The notes under the pieces were generated by a model. The model ran no database searches and was not told where the DNA came from. It was given only the letters and a program-made list of their open reading frames with translations. Below, piece by piece: positions 17,315 to 25,806 of a stretch of DNA of 64,000 nucleotides. Origin of the DNA: Thermoplasmatales archaeon (lineage in GTDB: Archaea > Thermoplasmatota > Thermoplasmata > Thermoplasmatales > Thermoplasmataceae); assembly GCA_014874365.1 (NCBI GenBank), contig JACWAH010000024.1, forward strand, positions 62,001-126,000, in the 5' to 3' direction. The first letter of the stretch is position 1; every line of letters starts with the position of its first letter. Both the position numbers and the translations under genes were made by a program.

Positions 17315-18697
17315 ATGGTACTTGACACTCTTTCCGGTTCCCTAAAGGATACAATACGAAAAATAGGGAAATCTGCATACGTTGACAGGGAAACAATAGC
17401 AGAGGTTTCCAGGGACCTGCAGAGGATTCTTCTCAAGTCTGATGTAAACGTCAAGCTTGTAGTTGCTTTAACAAACACCGTCGTGAGAAGGGCAACGGAG
17501 GAAAAGCCCCCGGCGGGGATGCTTGAACAGGATTTCATAGTGAAAATCCTTTACGAGGAATTGCTGGGGATTCTGGGCGAAGATTCGAAAATACAGATCA
17601 AACCTCAAAAGATACTTCTGGTTGGGTTGTACGGTCAGGGGAAAACAACCTCTGCCGGGAAACTCTCCAGGTTTTTCATTAAAAAGGGACTTTCTGTTGG
17701 CCTGATAGCTGCTGATGTGCACAGACCTGCGGCATTCCACCAGTTGCAACAGATAGCAAAACAGGTAAGCGCTTCATTTTACGGTGACGAGAAACAGAAG
17801 AAAGCACTTTCAATCTGTAAGGAGGGACTGGAAAAACTCAGGGATGTTAATGTCAAAATTATTGACAGCAGCGGAAGAGACTCTTTGAGTGAAGATCTTA
17901 TTGAAGAAATTAAGAAGATAAAAGAGGCTGTAAATCCAGATGAAACCCTACTGGTCATAGATGCTACAATGGGTCAGCAGGCCGGGCCCCAGGCGGAAAC
18001 GATCGAAAAAGTAATCGGGATTACGGGAGTTATAATCACGAAGATGGACGGTACCGGAAAAGGAGGAGGTACGCTAAGTGCTATTTCCCTGCTAAAAAAA
18101 CCCATATTCTTCATCGGGACGGGAGAGCACATGGACGATATGGAAATTTTCAACGCCAAGCGTTTCCTTTCCAGGTTAATGGGGTTGGGCGATCTGGAAG
18201 CCCTCCTTGAGGTGGTTCAGGATGCAGAACTTTCGCCTGAGGAAACTGAAAAATCCATCACCAAATTGATGAGCGGCAAGTTCAATCTCAAGGATATGTA
18301 TGAAGTCTGGGAGAAATTCTCCAAACCCGGATTGATAGGGAAACTTTTCCAGTCACTGCCGATGTCAAAGATGCCTGGCCTTAAGAAAGTTGACGAAGGA
18401 GCATTTGAGACGGCAGAAAACAAATTAAGGGTTTACAGGTCAATAATGGATTCGATGACATTCAAGGAACTGGAAGAACCTGAAATAATCAACGCACCAA
18501 GAATTTCCAGAATTTCACGGGGCAGCGGCAAGACAGACCATGATGTTCGTTCCCTGATGAAAGAGTTCAAGGGGATGAAGAAAAACCTGAAAGAAATACA
18601 GGGAAACAGGGGATTCAAGAAAATGTTGAAAGCCCAGATGAAAACGGGGAACTTTGGGCTTGAGAATTTAGATAATATACCCGAAGAATCAGATTAG
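17315..18697 (+). CDS. srp54: Signal recognition particle GTPase SRP54
   Basis: SRP54 binds 7S RNA and signal sequences and targets ribosomes to the membrane. Domains: N-domain (about 1-85), G-domain with P-loop GLYGQGKTTSAGKL, DVHRPAA, a DSSGRDS switch in place of DTAGR, TKMDGTGKGGG, then the methionine-rich M-domain (about 300-420) ending in the RNA-binding RISRGSGK region. The length of about 460 aa is usual. The ATG at 17315 gives the family start MVLDTL; a GTG at 17306 adds three residues. The stop overlaps the convergent lipid-reductase gene by 9 nt. I rejected FtsY because an M-domain is present. Confidence 0.95.
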   Translation: MVLDTLSGSLKDTIRKIGKSAYVDRETIAEVSRDLQRILLKSDVNVKLVVALTNTVVRRATEEKPPAGMLEQDFIVKILYEELLGILGEDSKIQIKPQKILLVGLYGQGKTTSAGKLSRFFIKKGLSVGLIAADVHRPAAFHQLQQIAKQVSASFYGDEKQKKALSICKEGLEKLRDVNVKIIDSSGRDSLSEDLIEEIKKIKEAVNPDETLLVIDATMGQQAGPQAETIEKVIGITGVIITKMDGTGKGGGTLSAISLLKKPIFFIGTGEHMDDMEIFNAKRFLSRLMGLGDLEALLEVVQDAELSPEETEKSITKLMSGKFNLKDMYEVWEKFSKPGLIGKLFQSLPMSKMPGLKKVDEGAFETAENKLRVYRSIMDSMTFKELEEPEIINAPRISRISRGSGKTDHDVRSLMKEFKGMKKNLKEIQGNRGFKKMLKAQMKTGNFGLENLDNIPEESD

Positions 18698-19879
18698 ATC
18701 CTCAAGTTCTACCATAAGCTCCGGGTATTTCAGCTGGACTGCTTCCAGAATCGCCTGCGTGGAAATATCATTGACCTGTACTTCGGACATCACATCCACA
18801 AGTTTGTCAAGGGTCTCATCGGACAGAGTAGCAAGTTTTTCCTTTGCCAGCCAGTTCCTGAGATGCTTCCTCTGGAACTTGTCCTTCACCATGGTTTCGT
18901 ACTTTGACATCATCTCCTGGCTATATACTCCAGTCTCTATCGCTTCCTTGGAAACTGCCGCTGCATACCTTCCAGAGATGTATGCGTTGGCTACCCCCCC
19001 TCCGGTAATAGGATCAATCAGCCTTGCTGCATCTCCAACGAGCAGTAAACCAGGCAGGGTAAATTTGTCCTTGACCTTGGAAACGGAGACTCCGCCGGTG
19101 ATATACTGTATGGTCTTTCCTTTAGCGTAACCCGGATGGTTTGCAATCCACCTGTCAAGGTAATTCTTTACGTCAAACCTGTCTTTTGAAGCGGTAATGG
19201 TGACGCCAATCCCTACATTCGCTTCCCTCTCGCCCTTCGGGAATACCCAAAGGTATCCGGACGGAGCCACGCTGCCAAGATAAAAGTCAGTATAATCCGG
19301 ATCCGAATCTACGTTTCTCATACGGTATTCTACGCATGAAATGATATCATTCTTTGCCAGGATTACAGATTTGAGTCCGGCCCATCTTCCGAATTCGCTT
19401 TCAAATCCATCAGCGGCTATAACCATCTTTGCCCTGACTTCTTCCATATTGCCGTTGTGCCTCACTTTTGCACCGGCAACCTTCCCATCTTCCTTTATTA
19501 CCTCAAGAGCGGGTGACTTTACCCAAATATCTGATCCGGCTTCTGCAGCTAATGCGGCCATTTCCTTGTCGAACTTGTCCCTTTCAATGACAAACCCTAC
19601 CTCGTTCCCCGCCTTCTCAGCCCTCAAAACGATAGCCTTCTTTTCAGACGGCCCAAAAATTCTGGCACCTTTTACCTCATCTGAAATCCAGTGACTATTT
19701 GGTTTTATCTCACCTTCGTGCATCCATTCTTTTGAAAGACCTTCTCCACACCTGACCGGTGAACCGATATCCGGCCTCTTTTCTATCATAAGGGTCTTCA
19801 ATCCTGATCTGGCGGCAAATCTGGCTGCAGAACTTCCGCCTGGCCCCGCTCCTACTACTAGAACATCATAATTTTGCAT
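18689..19879 (-). CDS. Geranylgeranyl (digeranylgeranylglycerophospholipid) reductase
   Basis: This FAD enzyme saturates the isoprenoid chains of archaeal membrane lipids. The N-terminal DVLVVGAGPGGSSAARFAARSG is the Rossmann FAD motif, followed by EKRPDIGSPVRCGEGLS, typical of the family. GLLLVGDAARLIDPITGGGVANA is the second FAD-contacting motif near residue 285. The start is the ATG at 19879, directly before the FAD motif; it overlaps the ferredoxin gene by 14 nt. The coupling with ferredoxin suggests that this is its electron donor. Enzymes of this type have been characterised from Thermoplasma acidophilum. Confidence 0.93.
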   Translation of the reverse strand: MQNYDVLVVGAGPGGSSAARFAARSGLKTLMIEKRPDIGSPVRCGEGLSKEWMHEGEIKPNSHWISDEVKGARIFGPSEKKAIVLRAEKAGNEVGFVIERDKFDKEMAALAAEAGSDIWVKSPALEVIKEDGKVAGAKVRHNGNMEEVRAKMVIAADGFESEFGRWAGLKSVILAKNDIISCVEYRMRNVDSDPDYTDFYLGSVAPSGYLWVFPKGEREANVGIGVTITASKDRFDVKNYLDRWIANHPGYAKGKTIQYITGGVSVSKVKDKFTLPGLLLVGDAARLIDPITGGGVANAYISGRYAAAVSKEAIETGVYSQEMMSKYETMVKDKFQRKHLRNWLAKEKLATLSDETLDKLVDVMSEVQVNDISTQAILEAVQLKYPELMVELEDLI

Positions 19880-20090
19880 GAAACCACTCCGCAGAAATAG
19901 CCCCTGTTGGGCATCCAATTACACAAAACGTGCACTTTATGCACTTGTTTTCGTGTATCTCAATAACCGTATCATCCATGAAAATAGCGTCAGTCGGGCA
20001 CATGCCCACGCATGCTCCACAATAATTGCAAAGACTCCTGTCCACGTCCATTTCGCTCTTGACTTTTATTTCAACCATCTTACCACTCAA
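19866..20090 (-). CDS. 2[4Fe-4S] ferredoxin
   Basis: A 74-aa bacterial-type ferredoxin with two cluster motifs: CNYCGACVGMCPTDAI and CIKCTFCVIGCPTGAI. The N-terminal tail (MVEIKVKSEMDVDRS) is short; a second ATG at 20078 is an alternative start. It lies directly upstream of, and overlaps, the geranylgeranyl reductase gene, so it is the likely electron donor for lipid saturation. That role is inferred from gene order. Confidence 0.93.
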   Translation of the reverse strand: MSGKMVEIKVKSEMDVDRSLCNYCGACVGMCPTDAIFMDDTVIEIHENKCIKCTFCVIGCPTGAISAEWFHAKL

Positions 20091-20129
20091 TTTATGTGCA
20101 ATCCTATTTAAGGGGTTATCGTAGAAGCC

Positions 20130-20825
20130 TCAAAGGATATATTTCTTTTTTGTTTCAGCCTTAGATAAAACTGCATCTTCCTTGGATTTTTTCTTTGTTA
20201 AGGATCTGTAGTACCTGCAATACATGTTTACCCTGCACAGATCGCACTTTGGACCTATCGGCCTGCATATCTTCTTCCCGAATTCCACGAGTGCAGGATT
20301 CAGGCCCAGCCAGAGTTCTTCCGGAATTAATTTCCTCAACTTGGATTCCGTTTCTTCAGGGTTGTCAGAATTTGACCAGCCAATTCTTCTGCTGATCCTC
20401 TGGACGTGGGTGTCTACAGCAATAGCGGGAATACCAAATGAGTCCGCAAGAACAACGTTAGCTGTCTTCCTTCCCACTCCCGGCAGGGAAGTTAACTCCT
20501 CAATAGTGTTTGGTACCTTCGATCCAGGCATGTTTACTATTATGCCGGCCACCTGTTTAATTCGCTTTGCTTTGACCGTGTAAAAGCCCACTTTTCTTAT
20601 CAGCGCCTCAATTTCTTTAACGTCCGCATATGCAAGATCCTTTGGAGTTTTGTATTTCTCAAACAATTCTCTGGCGGCATAGTCGGTCACTTCGTCTTTG
20701 GTCCTGTGGGATAACATTGTCGTGATAAGGACCCGGAACGGGTCTGAAAACTCGAAATGATGAGGTGGGGCCTGGCTCCTGATAAGACCAATGACTTTCC
20801 TAATGTCAGGACTGGATTCAGGCAT
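20130..20825 (-). CDS. nth: Endonuclease III (DNA glycosylase/AP lyase)
   Basis: This enzyme removes oxidised pyrimidines and cleaves AP sites. The helix-hairpin-helix LPGVGRKTANVVL carries the catalytic Lys, and AIAVDTHVQRIS carries the catalytic Asp. The C-terminal CRPIGPKCDLCRVNMYC binds a 4Fe-4S cluster, followed by a basic tail of about 25 residues. The ATG at 20825 gives 231 aa and overlaps the sfsA stop by 8 nt; the open extension up to 20870 lies within sfsA. It is co-transcribed with sfsA by position. Confidence 0.94.
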   Translation of the reverse strand: MPESSPDIRKVIGLIRSQAPPHHFEFSDPFRVLITTMLSHRTKDEVTDYAARELFEKYKTPKDLAYADVKEIEALIRKVGFYTVKAKRIKQVAGIIVNMPGSKVPNTIEELTSLPGVGRKTANVVLADSFGIPAIAVDTHVQRISRRIGWSNSDNPEETESKLRKLIPEELWLGLNPALVEFGKKICRPIGPKCDLCRVNMYCRYYRSLTKKKSKEDAVLSKAETKKKYIL

Positions 20826-21522
20826 TTGACCCACCGCACAGAGGGATATTCCCCCTGTATACCAACTCATTTCCGCGGAAGGTGATTTTCCTGATCTCTA
20901 TTTTTCCACCTGTGTCAATAAATCTTTGCATTGCAGCCGCGAAAACAGGGTCAGTTTCCGTATTGGAAGCAAAGCATTCAGCTTCATCTGAGAAAACCAG
21001 CACCAGGATAAAGGCTCTTCCGCCATGTTCCTGGTGTTCTGATAATAACTGGACCTGAGAAGCCCCCCTCTCTGTAGGAGCATCCGGGAAAAGGGCTATA
21101 TGACCATTTGTAAGGGTGCATCCCTTAACTTCAAGAAATACATTACCTTGACCGGAGATCCAAGCGAAATCCAGTCTTCTGTTTTTAAGCCGTACCTCAC
21201 TTGAAAACCCGGGACTCAGGAACTTTCCTGCAATAGCCGAATGTATCCCGGAATCAATGAGTATCCATTTCCCCTTCCTGTTTGCAGCAACTACCCTGTA
21301 CCCTGTTTTCTTCCCCTTTGATTCTCTAACAAGCAGGTCATTCCCGGGAAAGATGAGCTCTTTCAACCTGCCTGGATCATGAAGATGGCAGTTCTCAACT
21401 GTTCCAGAAACATCCGCAGTCACCAAAAACCTGTTAGGTCTTGAAACAGCTTTGGCCTCGATTAGGGTATCGAACTTGTAAACCGAAGTTCCGGGTGGAA
21501 TGTCTGCAAACGGAAAAACCAA
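20818..21522 (-). CDS. sfsA: SfsA family protein (putative DNA-binding/nuclease-like)
   Basis: A 234-aa SfsA homologue. Family features are CHLHDPGRLKELIFPGN, the KWILIDSGIHSAIAGK region, RLDFAWI...VFLEVKGCTL with the PD-(D/E)xK-like Asp/Glu-x-Lys, FPDAPTERGASQVQLL, and AFILVLVFSDEAECF-type strands. It was named for sugar fermentation stimulation in E. coli, but the fold is nuclease-like and the true role is unsettled. It shares an operon with nth, which favours a nucleic-acid function. It starts 1 nt from the end of kbl. Confidence 0.92.
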   Translation of the reverse strand: MVFPFADIPPGTSVYKFDTLIEAKAVSRPNRFLVTADVSGTVENCHLHDPGRLKELIFPGNDLLVRESKGKKTGYRVVAANRKGKWILIDSGIHSAIAGKFLSPGFSSEVRLKNRRLDFAWISGQGNVFLEVKGCTLTNGHIALFPDAPTERGASQVQLLSEHQEHGGRAFILVLVFSDEAECFASNTETDPVFAAAMQRFIDTGGKIEIRKITFRGNELVYRGNIPLCGGSNA

Positions 21523-21523
21523 C

Positions 21524-22705
21524 TCAAATTACACCTATCTTCTTGCCTATGCTTGTAAATTTTTCTATTGCTGTGGAGATATCTTCGCTGGAATGGACTG
21601 CAGAAGGCATCAGTCTTATTCTGGCTGAGCCTTTTGCCACTGTTGGAAAAACTATCGGCGACGCAAATACCCCCTCTTTATAGAGGGTCGAGCTGAGTTC
21701 AAGAGTCTTCTTTTCGTCGCCTACCATTACCGGAGTAATTGGAGTCTTGCTTGACCCTGTGTTAAAACCCGCATCTTCCAGTCCTTTTTTAAGCGAAGTT
21801 GAATTTTTCCACAGTTTCTTTACGAGGGAATCATCTCTCTCAAGTATTTCCAGTGACTTCAGGACCGCTGCAGTGTCTCCTGGATTTAAAGCGCTGCTGA
21901 AAAGAAATGGTCTGGCCCTCTGATGCAGCAGATCAATCAGGGACTTAGATCCTGCAGAGAATCCACCCATGGTTCCAAGTGCCTTTGAGAAAGTTCCCAT
22001 TTCCAGGTCCACCCTGTCATGAAGGTGGAAGTGATCGACAATTCCCCTGCCATGACTTCCAAGAACGCCTTCTCCATGGGCATCGTCCACGTAAATCATT
22101 GCGTCGTATTTTTCTCCAAGCTCGGTGATCCTGTCTAACGGGGCAATGTCACCGTCCATGCTGAATACCCCATCTGAGATTATCATGGCTTTTTTACCTT
22201 CCTTTCTGTTTTCTTTCAGTTTCGATTCCAGGTCTTCCATGTCAAGATGCCTGTACATTGATCTCTTGGCAGAGCTCAGTCTCACGCCATCGATGATGCT
22301 TGCATGATTCAATTCCTCGCTGAATACAATGTCCTCCTTCCCCACCATTACCGGGATGGTTCCCGAGTTAGCGAGAAGACCACCCTGGAATACAATCGAA
22401 CTATCCATGTTCTTGAATTCGGCAAGTTTTTTCTCAACCTTCATGTGAAGTGTGTTCGTGCCTGCAATGGACCTTACTGCCCCGGCACCAACCCCAAACT
22501 CTTCAATTGCTCTTAATGCAGCCTTTACGACTTCCGGGTGATTTGCCAGGCCGAGATAATTATTTGAGCATAAATTGAGCATAGATTTGCCCTCGATGGT
22601 AACATGGGCACCCTGGGCACTCTCAATAGTTCTGATTGGGATATATCTGCCTTCGGATTTCAGCTGTTCAATTTCTGTTGCAGCCCACTCAGTTCTCTTC
22701 GTCAT
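21524..22705 (-). CDS. kbl: 2-amino-3-ketobutyrate CoA ligase (glycine C-acetyltransferase)
   Basis: This is a PLP enzyme of the alpha-oxoamine synthase family, about 393 aa. Visible features: MLNLCSNNYLGLANHPEV, GVGAGAVRSIAGT, DDAHGEGVLGSHGRG, and the PLP Lys in MGTFSKALGTMGGF. Kbl splits 2-amino-3-ketobutyrate into glycine and acetyl-CoA. The call over 8-amino-7-oxononanoate synthase rests on the motif style and on the threonine dehydrogenase gene at 24002, its partner. The start is the ATG at 22705, with an AATATTT box near -26; the frame is open to 22729. Confidence 0.87.
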   Translation of the reverse strand: MTKRTEWAATEIEQLKSEGRYIPIRTIESAQGAHVTIEGKSMLNLCSNNYLGLANHPEVVKAALRAIEEFGVGAGAVRSIAGTNTLHMKVEKKLAEFKNMDSSIVFQGGLLANSGTIPVMVGKEDIVFSEELNHASIIDGVRLSSAKRSMYRHLDMEDLESKLKENRKEGKKAMIISDGVFSMDGDIAPLDRITELGEKYDAMIYVDDAHGEGVLGSHGRGIVDHFHLHDRVDLEMGTFSKALGTMGGFSAGSKSLIDLLHQRARPFLFSSALNPGDTAAVLKSLEILERDDSLVKKLWKNSTSLKKGLEDAGFNTGSSKTPITPVMVGDEKKTLELSSTLYKEGVFASPIVFPTVAKGSARIRLMPSAVHSSEDISTAIEKFTSIGKKIGVI

Positions 22706-22756
22706 GATGCAGTCTATTTTATTGAGCACAAATATTTTGTGATCTATATGTGAGAA

Positions 22757-23113
22757 TCATGATCTAAGATAGCTGTCATTGCCGGTTGTCCAGTCATCCC
22801 TGACAGGGCTGAATATGTCGATGTCCACAGTATCGAGAATGGCAGTTGCCTTGTGAGGAAAGTTGGGCGGGATTATCAGAATCTCCCCATCCCTGACTGA
22901 AACCTTCTTGCCGCCAACCTCGAATAACAACTCTCCGCTGATTATCCACGAAATCTGTTCACTTTCATGATGGTGTTCGGGAACAACTGCCCCTTTTTTG
23001 AGTTCAATCCTCGCAACTGTAGTATTAGAACCAGTTATGAACTTCCTGGTAAGCTCCGCTGACATCTGTTCCTGTACTATCAGATCCCATGATGTTTTTC
23101 TCACATCTGTCAT
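22757..23113 (-). CDS. Cupin-domain protein
   Basis: A single small cupin barrel of 118 aa. The two metal motifs are PEHHHESEQISWIISGEL (cupin 1, with His-His and Glu) and the ILIIPPNFPHKATAI region (cupin 2, with Pro and His). Such proteins range from sugar isomerases to dioxygenases and ligand sensors; nothing here distinguishes among them. It ends about 50 bp from the kbl start and is divergent from the secreted protein at 23204. Confidence 0.9.
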   Translation of the reverse strand: MTDVRKTSWDLIVQEQMSAELTRKFITGSNTTVARIELKKGAVVPEHHHESEQISWIISGELLFEVGGKKVSVRDGEILIIPPNFPHKATAILDTVDIDIFSPVRDDWTTGNDSYLRS

Positions 23114-23178
23114 ATGAGCTTAAGGAGGGCACAATATTTTACTTCATCGTCAAAATTTTCCATTTGATTATTAAACCA

Positions 23179-23200
23179 TTTGGTACAGGTATGTACCAAA
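23179..23200. promoter_or_regulatory. Perfect inverted repeat, candidate operator
   Basis: TTTGGTAC at 23179-23186 is exactly mirrored by GTACCAAA at 23193-23200 with a 6-nt spacer. A TTATTAAA box lies just upstream (about 23168-23175), and the likely GTG start at 23204 follows directly. The palindrome therefore covers the expected transcription start of a leaderless mRNA, the usual place for an archaeal repressor site. The cupin gene diverges from the other side. Confidence 0.6.
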
Positions 23201-23203
23201 ACC

Positions 23204-23872
23204 GTGAAGTCATATGATAACAAATCCGGTACAATGGTAGCACATATCGCACTGGTGGTTGTAGCCATAGTTGCAATGGTAACTGGCGGTGCAGTGGCAG
23301 CAGCAGGAATGTTCAACACTTCCTCTGCAGGAAACTTGAACCTCGGGACTCTGACTCCGGGGCAGACAGGAAATGCCACTGCCACGACGACCGTACATGT
23401 ATCAAATACAACGCGCTATATCTTCCAGCTAGAAAAAGAGGATAGAATTGGCAGTACTTTCTCATACTTTGCAGTCCATGTTTCGGTCAACGGACAGACT
23501 CTCAACCTTACGGGCGAACGCAATGATTCACAGATAAACCTGAGTTCGGGAACTTACACTTTCACCTTACAACTGAGTTACGCAGTCAGGGACCTGGTAC
23601 AGAATGTTAGTGAGAGCAATGTTGCGTTCCTGTTCTTACACCCGGTAACGAATGAAATGAACGAGAACGATACAGACTCGAGCCATAATGGAACGACCGA
23701 TGGTTCAATTCAGGTCGTAAGTGCCGATAATTCAGGAACGAATAATCAGAGCAACGCAAACAGGCTTGCACTGTTCACGTTGACCTTTCTGGTTCACGGC
23801 AACATAGGAGACAATAATGAAGCGGATATCTCGGACACAGCCAGATCGTACGCCGTGCTTTCCGAGAAATAA
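23204..23872 (+). CDS. Membrane-anchored surface protein, unknown function
   Basis: I do not recognise the family. A short N-terminal tail (SYDNKSGT) precedes one hydrophobic helix (MVAHIALVVVAIVAMVTGG, about residues 11-30). The rest is an external, beta-rich domain with many N-x-S/T sequons (NTSS, NATAT, NLTG, NLSS, NVSE, NGTT). The last 60 residues are Asn/Asp-rich. I prefer the GTG at 23204, since the palindrome occupies 23179-23200; the frame opens at a TTG at 23180. The topology resembles a type II-anchored, glycosylated surface protein. No protease or sugar-binding motif is seen. Confidence 0.7.
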   Translation: MKSYDNKSGTMVAHIALVVVAIVAMVTGGAVAAAGMFNTSSAGNLNLGTLTPGQTGNATATTTVHVSNTTRYIFQLEKEDRIGSTFSYFAVHVSVNGQTLNLTGERNDSQINLSSGTYTFTLQLSYAVRDLVQNVSESNVAFLFLHPVTNEMNENDTDSSHNGTTDGSIQVVSADNSGTNNQSNANRLALFTLTFLVHGNIGDNNEADISDTARSYAVLSEK

Positions 23873-24001
23873 GTATTTCTCGAGTCTTTTAATACTGCTT
23901 TAATTTTTTAATACCATATTTTATTTCTTTAAACCTATAATCCACAGATTTGAAGTGAAACATCCTCAATAGATTTTTTAGAGCCTTTGCGCTCCAGAAA
24001 C

Positions 24002-24940
24002 ATGAAAATTCTTGTTACGGGTGCATCAGGACAGGTTGGGACCGAATTGGTTACCGCTCTTTCCAGGAAATATGGTAATACTTCAATAGTTGCCTGTGAC
24101 ATAAAATCTCAAAAGAAGTCGAGTGTCAATTTCAGGGAAGCAGATGTAAGGGATATCGGCAAAATCAAGAGCATAATTGAAGAAGAAGGGATTTCCAGAA
24201 TATTTCATCTTGCAGCGCTTCTTTCCGCATCTGGTGAAAAGAATCCAGAAGCTGCCTTTGGGGTCAACATGATAGGAACATGGAATATCCTTATTGCTGC
24301 CAGAGACCTGAAGATCGAGAGGGTAATCATACCAAGTACCATAGGCGTATTCGGACCTGATACCCCCAAGATCAACGTTCCTCCCACCACCATCGTCAGG
24401 CCAAGAACCATGTACGGGATAACAAAGTATGCTTCTGAACTTTTGGGCGAGTATTTCTTTCAGAAATTCGGCCTGGATTGCAGGGGACTTAGGTACCCGG
24501 GTTTATTGAGTTATCTGTCTCCACCGGGTGGAGGTACTACCGATTATGCAATCGAGATGATGGCGGCTGCCGCAAGAGGAGAGCCTTATGAATGTTTTCT
24601 GAAGGAGAATACAAGGCTACCCATGATGTACATGCCGGATGCAATATCTGCCCTTATCCAGTTATCTGAAGCAGATTCTGGAAAACTGAAAAGGAGGACG
24701 GATTACCATGTTTCTTCATTCAGCTTCACTCCGGGGGAACTGAAGAACGAAATCTCCAAACTTATACCTGATTTTCAGGTGACGTACAGACCCGATTTCA
24801 GACAGCAAATTGCGGATCAATGGCCCGAATCCCTAGATTCAGAAGAGGCAAGTGTCGATTGGGGATTTCACTCCGAATACGGATTTTCCGCGACTGTGGG
24901 TGACATGCTTTCCCACCTGAAATCCCCGATTCCTTCATGA
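24002..24940 (+). CDS. tdh: L-threonine 3-dehydrogenase, short-chain (extended SDR) type
   Basis: This NAD-dependent enzyme oxidises threonine to 2-amino-3-ketobutyrate. It is an extended SDR of about 312 aa: MKILVTGASGQVGTEL (Gly-rich NAD site), HLAALLSASGEKNPEAAF (with the LLS segment characteristic of this subgroup), PSTIGVFGP, and the YGITK catalytic Tyr-x3-Lys. PPGGGTTDYAIEMM is also characteristic. Thermoplasma volcanium has a characterised enzyme of this type. The ATG at 24002 has a TTTTTTAGA box near -26. Kbl (21524-22705) provides the next reaction. Confidence 0.87.
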   Translation: MKILVTGASGQVGTELVTALSRKYGNTSIVACDIKSQKKSSVNFREADVRDIGKIKSIIEEEGISRIFHLAALLSASGEKNPEAAFGVNMIGTWNILIAARDLKIERVIIPSTIGVFGPDTPKINVPPTTIVRPRTMYGITKYASELLGEYFFQKFGLDCRGLRYPGLLSYLSPPGGGTTDYAIEMMAAAARGEPYECFLKENTRLPMMYMPDAISALIQLSEADSGKLKRRTDYHVSSFSFTPGELKNEISKLIPDFQVTYRPDFRQQIADQWPESLDSEEASVDWGFHSEYGFSATVGDMLSHLKSPIPS

Positions 24941-24950
24941 GGAATATCAA

Positions 24951-25694
24951 ATGAAGAAGATAGCGCTCATAAATTTCATGCATTCGGATCCTCTCTATAT
25001 GGGCCTTTCCTCCAGCGAAGTCTCCAGGGACTACCCTGCGAAAATACTTAAAGGGGTCCTGGACAGGAAATATGATGCCGGGATGGTCTCTCTAATGGGA
25101 TATTTTGCGAATTTCAACGAAATGAAACTTCTTGAGACGGCAACAATTCATTCCACAGGCAAGGTTTTGTCAACTTTACTGATTTCAAAGGGAAGTGATC
25201 TCAGGAAAGGTGCCGAGATCGCAGTTACGAAATACACTGAAACGACAGTGTACTATGCCAATTTAATATCAAAATCCCTCAACCTGGATTTGAAGTTTCA
25301 CAGAACAGACTACGCGAATGCAGAAGACCTCCTGCTTGATCACGATTACGCTCTTGTAATCGGGGATGAAGCACTAAGGGTATTCAATTCGAAACGCAGA
25401 ATTCTCCTTGACATCGGGTATGAATACTCCCTGCTGTACCATCTGCCGCCCGTATTTGCTGTGACTGTTGCAGGAAGAGACACTGATGCTTCAGAAATAA
25501 TCCAGTCTCTGGATAAAGGCATAATCAACTCACCAAATTACGTAAACGAGTGCATTTCTGTTAATTCAAAGAAGCTTAAAATCAGGGAAGACCTGCTTAG
25601 GGAATATTATTCTCTCATAAAGTACGATTTCACTGATGCAACCAGAAAAAGTATTGGTTTTGCCGGATCAGTTCCTGTCAAGGGGTTGAACTGA
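24951..25694 (+). CDS. MqnA-like protein (chorismate dehydratase family)
   Basis: A 247-aa protein with the periplasmic-binding-protein-like fold of the VitK2_biosynth (MqnA/MqnD) family. Its features include a SDPLYMGL opening, KYDAGMVSLMGYF, a central AVTKYTETTVYYANLI hinge segment, and LVIGDEALRV...LDIGYEYSLLYHLPPVFAV, as in chorismate dehydratase of the futalosine pathway. Menaquinones occur in Thermoplasma. It lies 10 nt after tdh. Whether it is MqnA itself or a related binding protein is uncertain, since the remaining futalosine genes are not in the window. Confidence 0.7.
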   Translation: MKKIALINFMHSDPLYMGLSSSEVSRDYPAKILKGVLDRKYDAGMVSLMGYFANFNEMKLLETATIHSTGKVLSTLLISKGSDLRKGAEIAVTKYTETTVYYANLISKSLNLDLKFHRTDYANAEDLLLDHDYALVIGDEALRVFNSKRRILLDIGYEYSLLYHLPPVFAVTVAGRDTDASEIIQSLDKGIINSPNYVNECISVNSKKLKIREDLLREYYSLIKYDFTDATRKSIGFAGSVPVKGLN

Positions 25695-25806
25695 GCCTGA
25701 ATTTCGAATATTTTGCCTGATCATTGGCAATCATCCGCTTTTGCCGGGTGAATTCATCAATAAAGAATCTCATTAAATTTATGTATTGCAGATTACTTAG
25801 GGCTAC

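Noticed and set aside
17315-18697. SRP receptor FtsY as an alternative to SRP54
   Set aside because: A C-terminal M-domain with the basic RNA-binding segment is present and no acidic A-domain is found.
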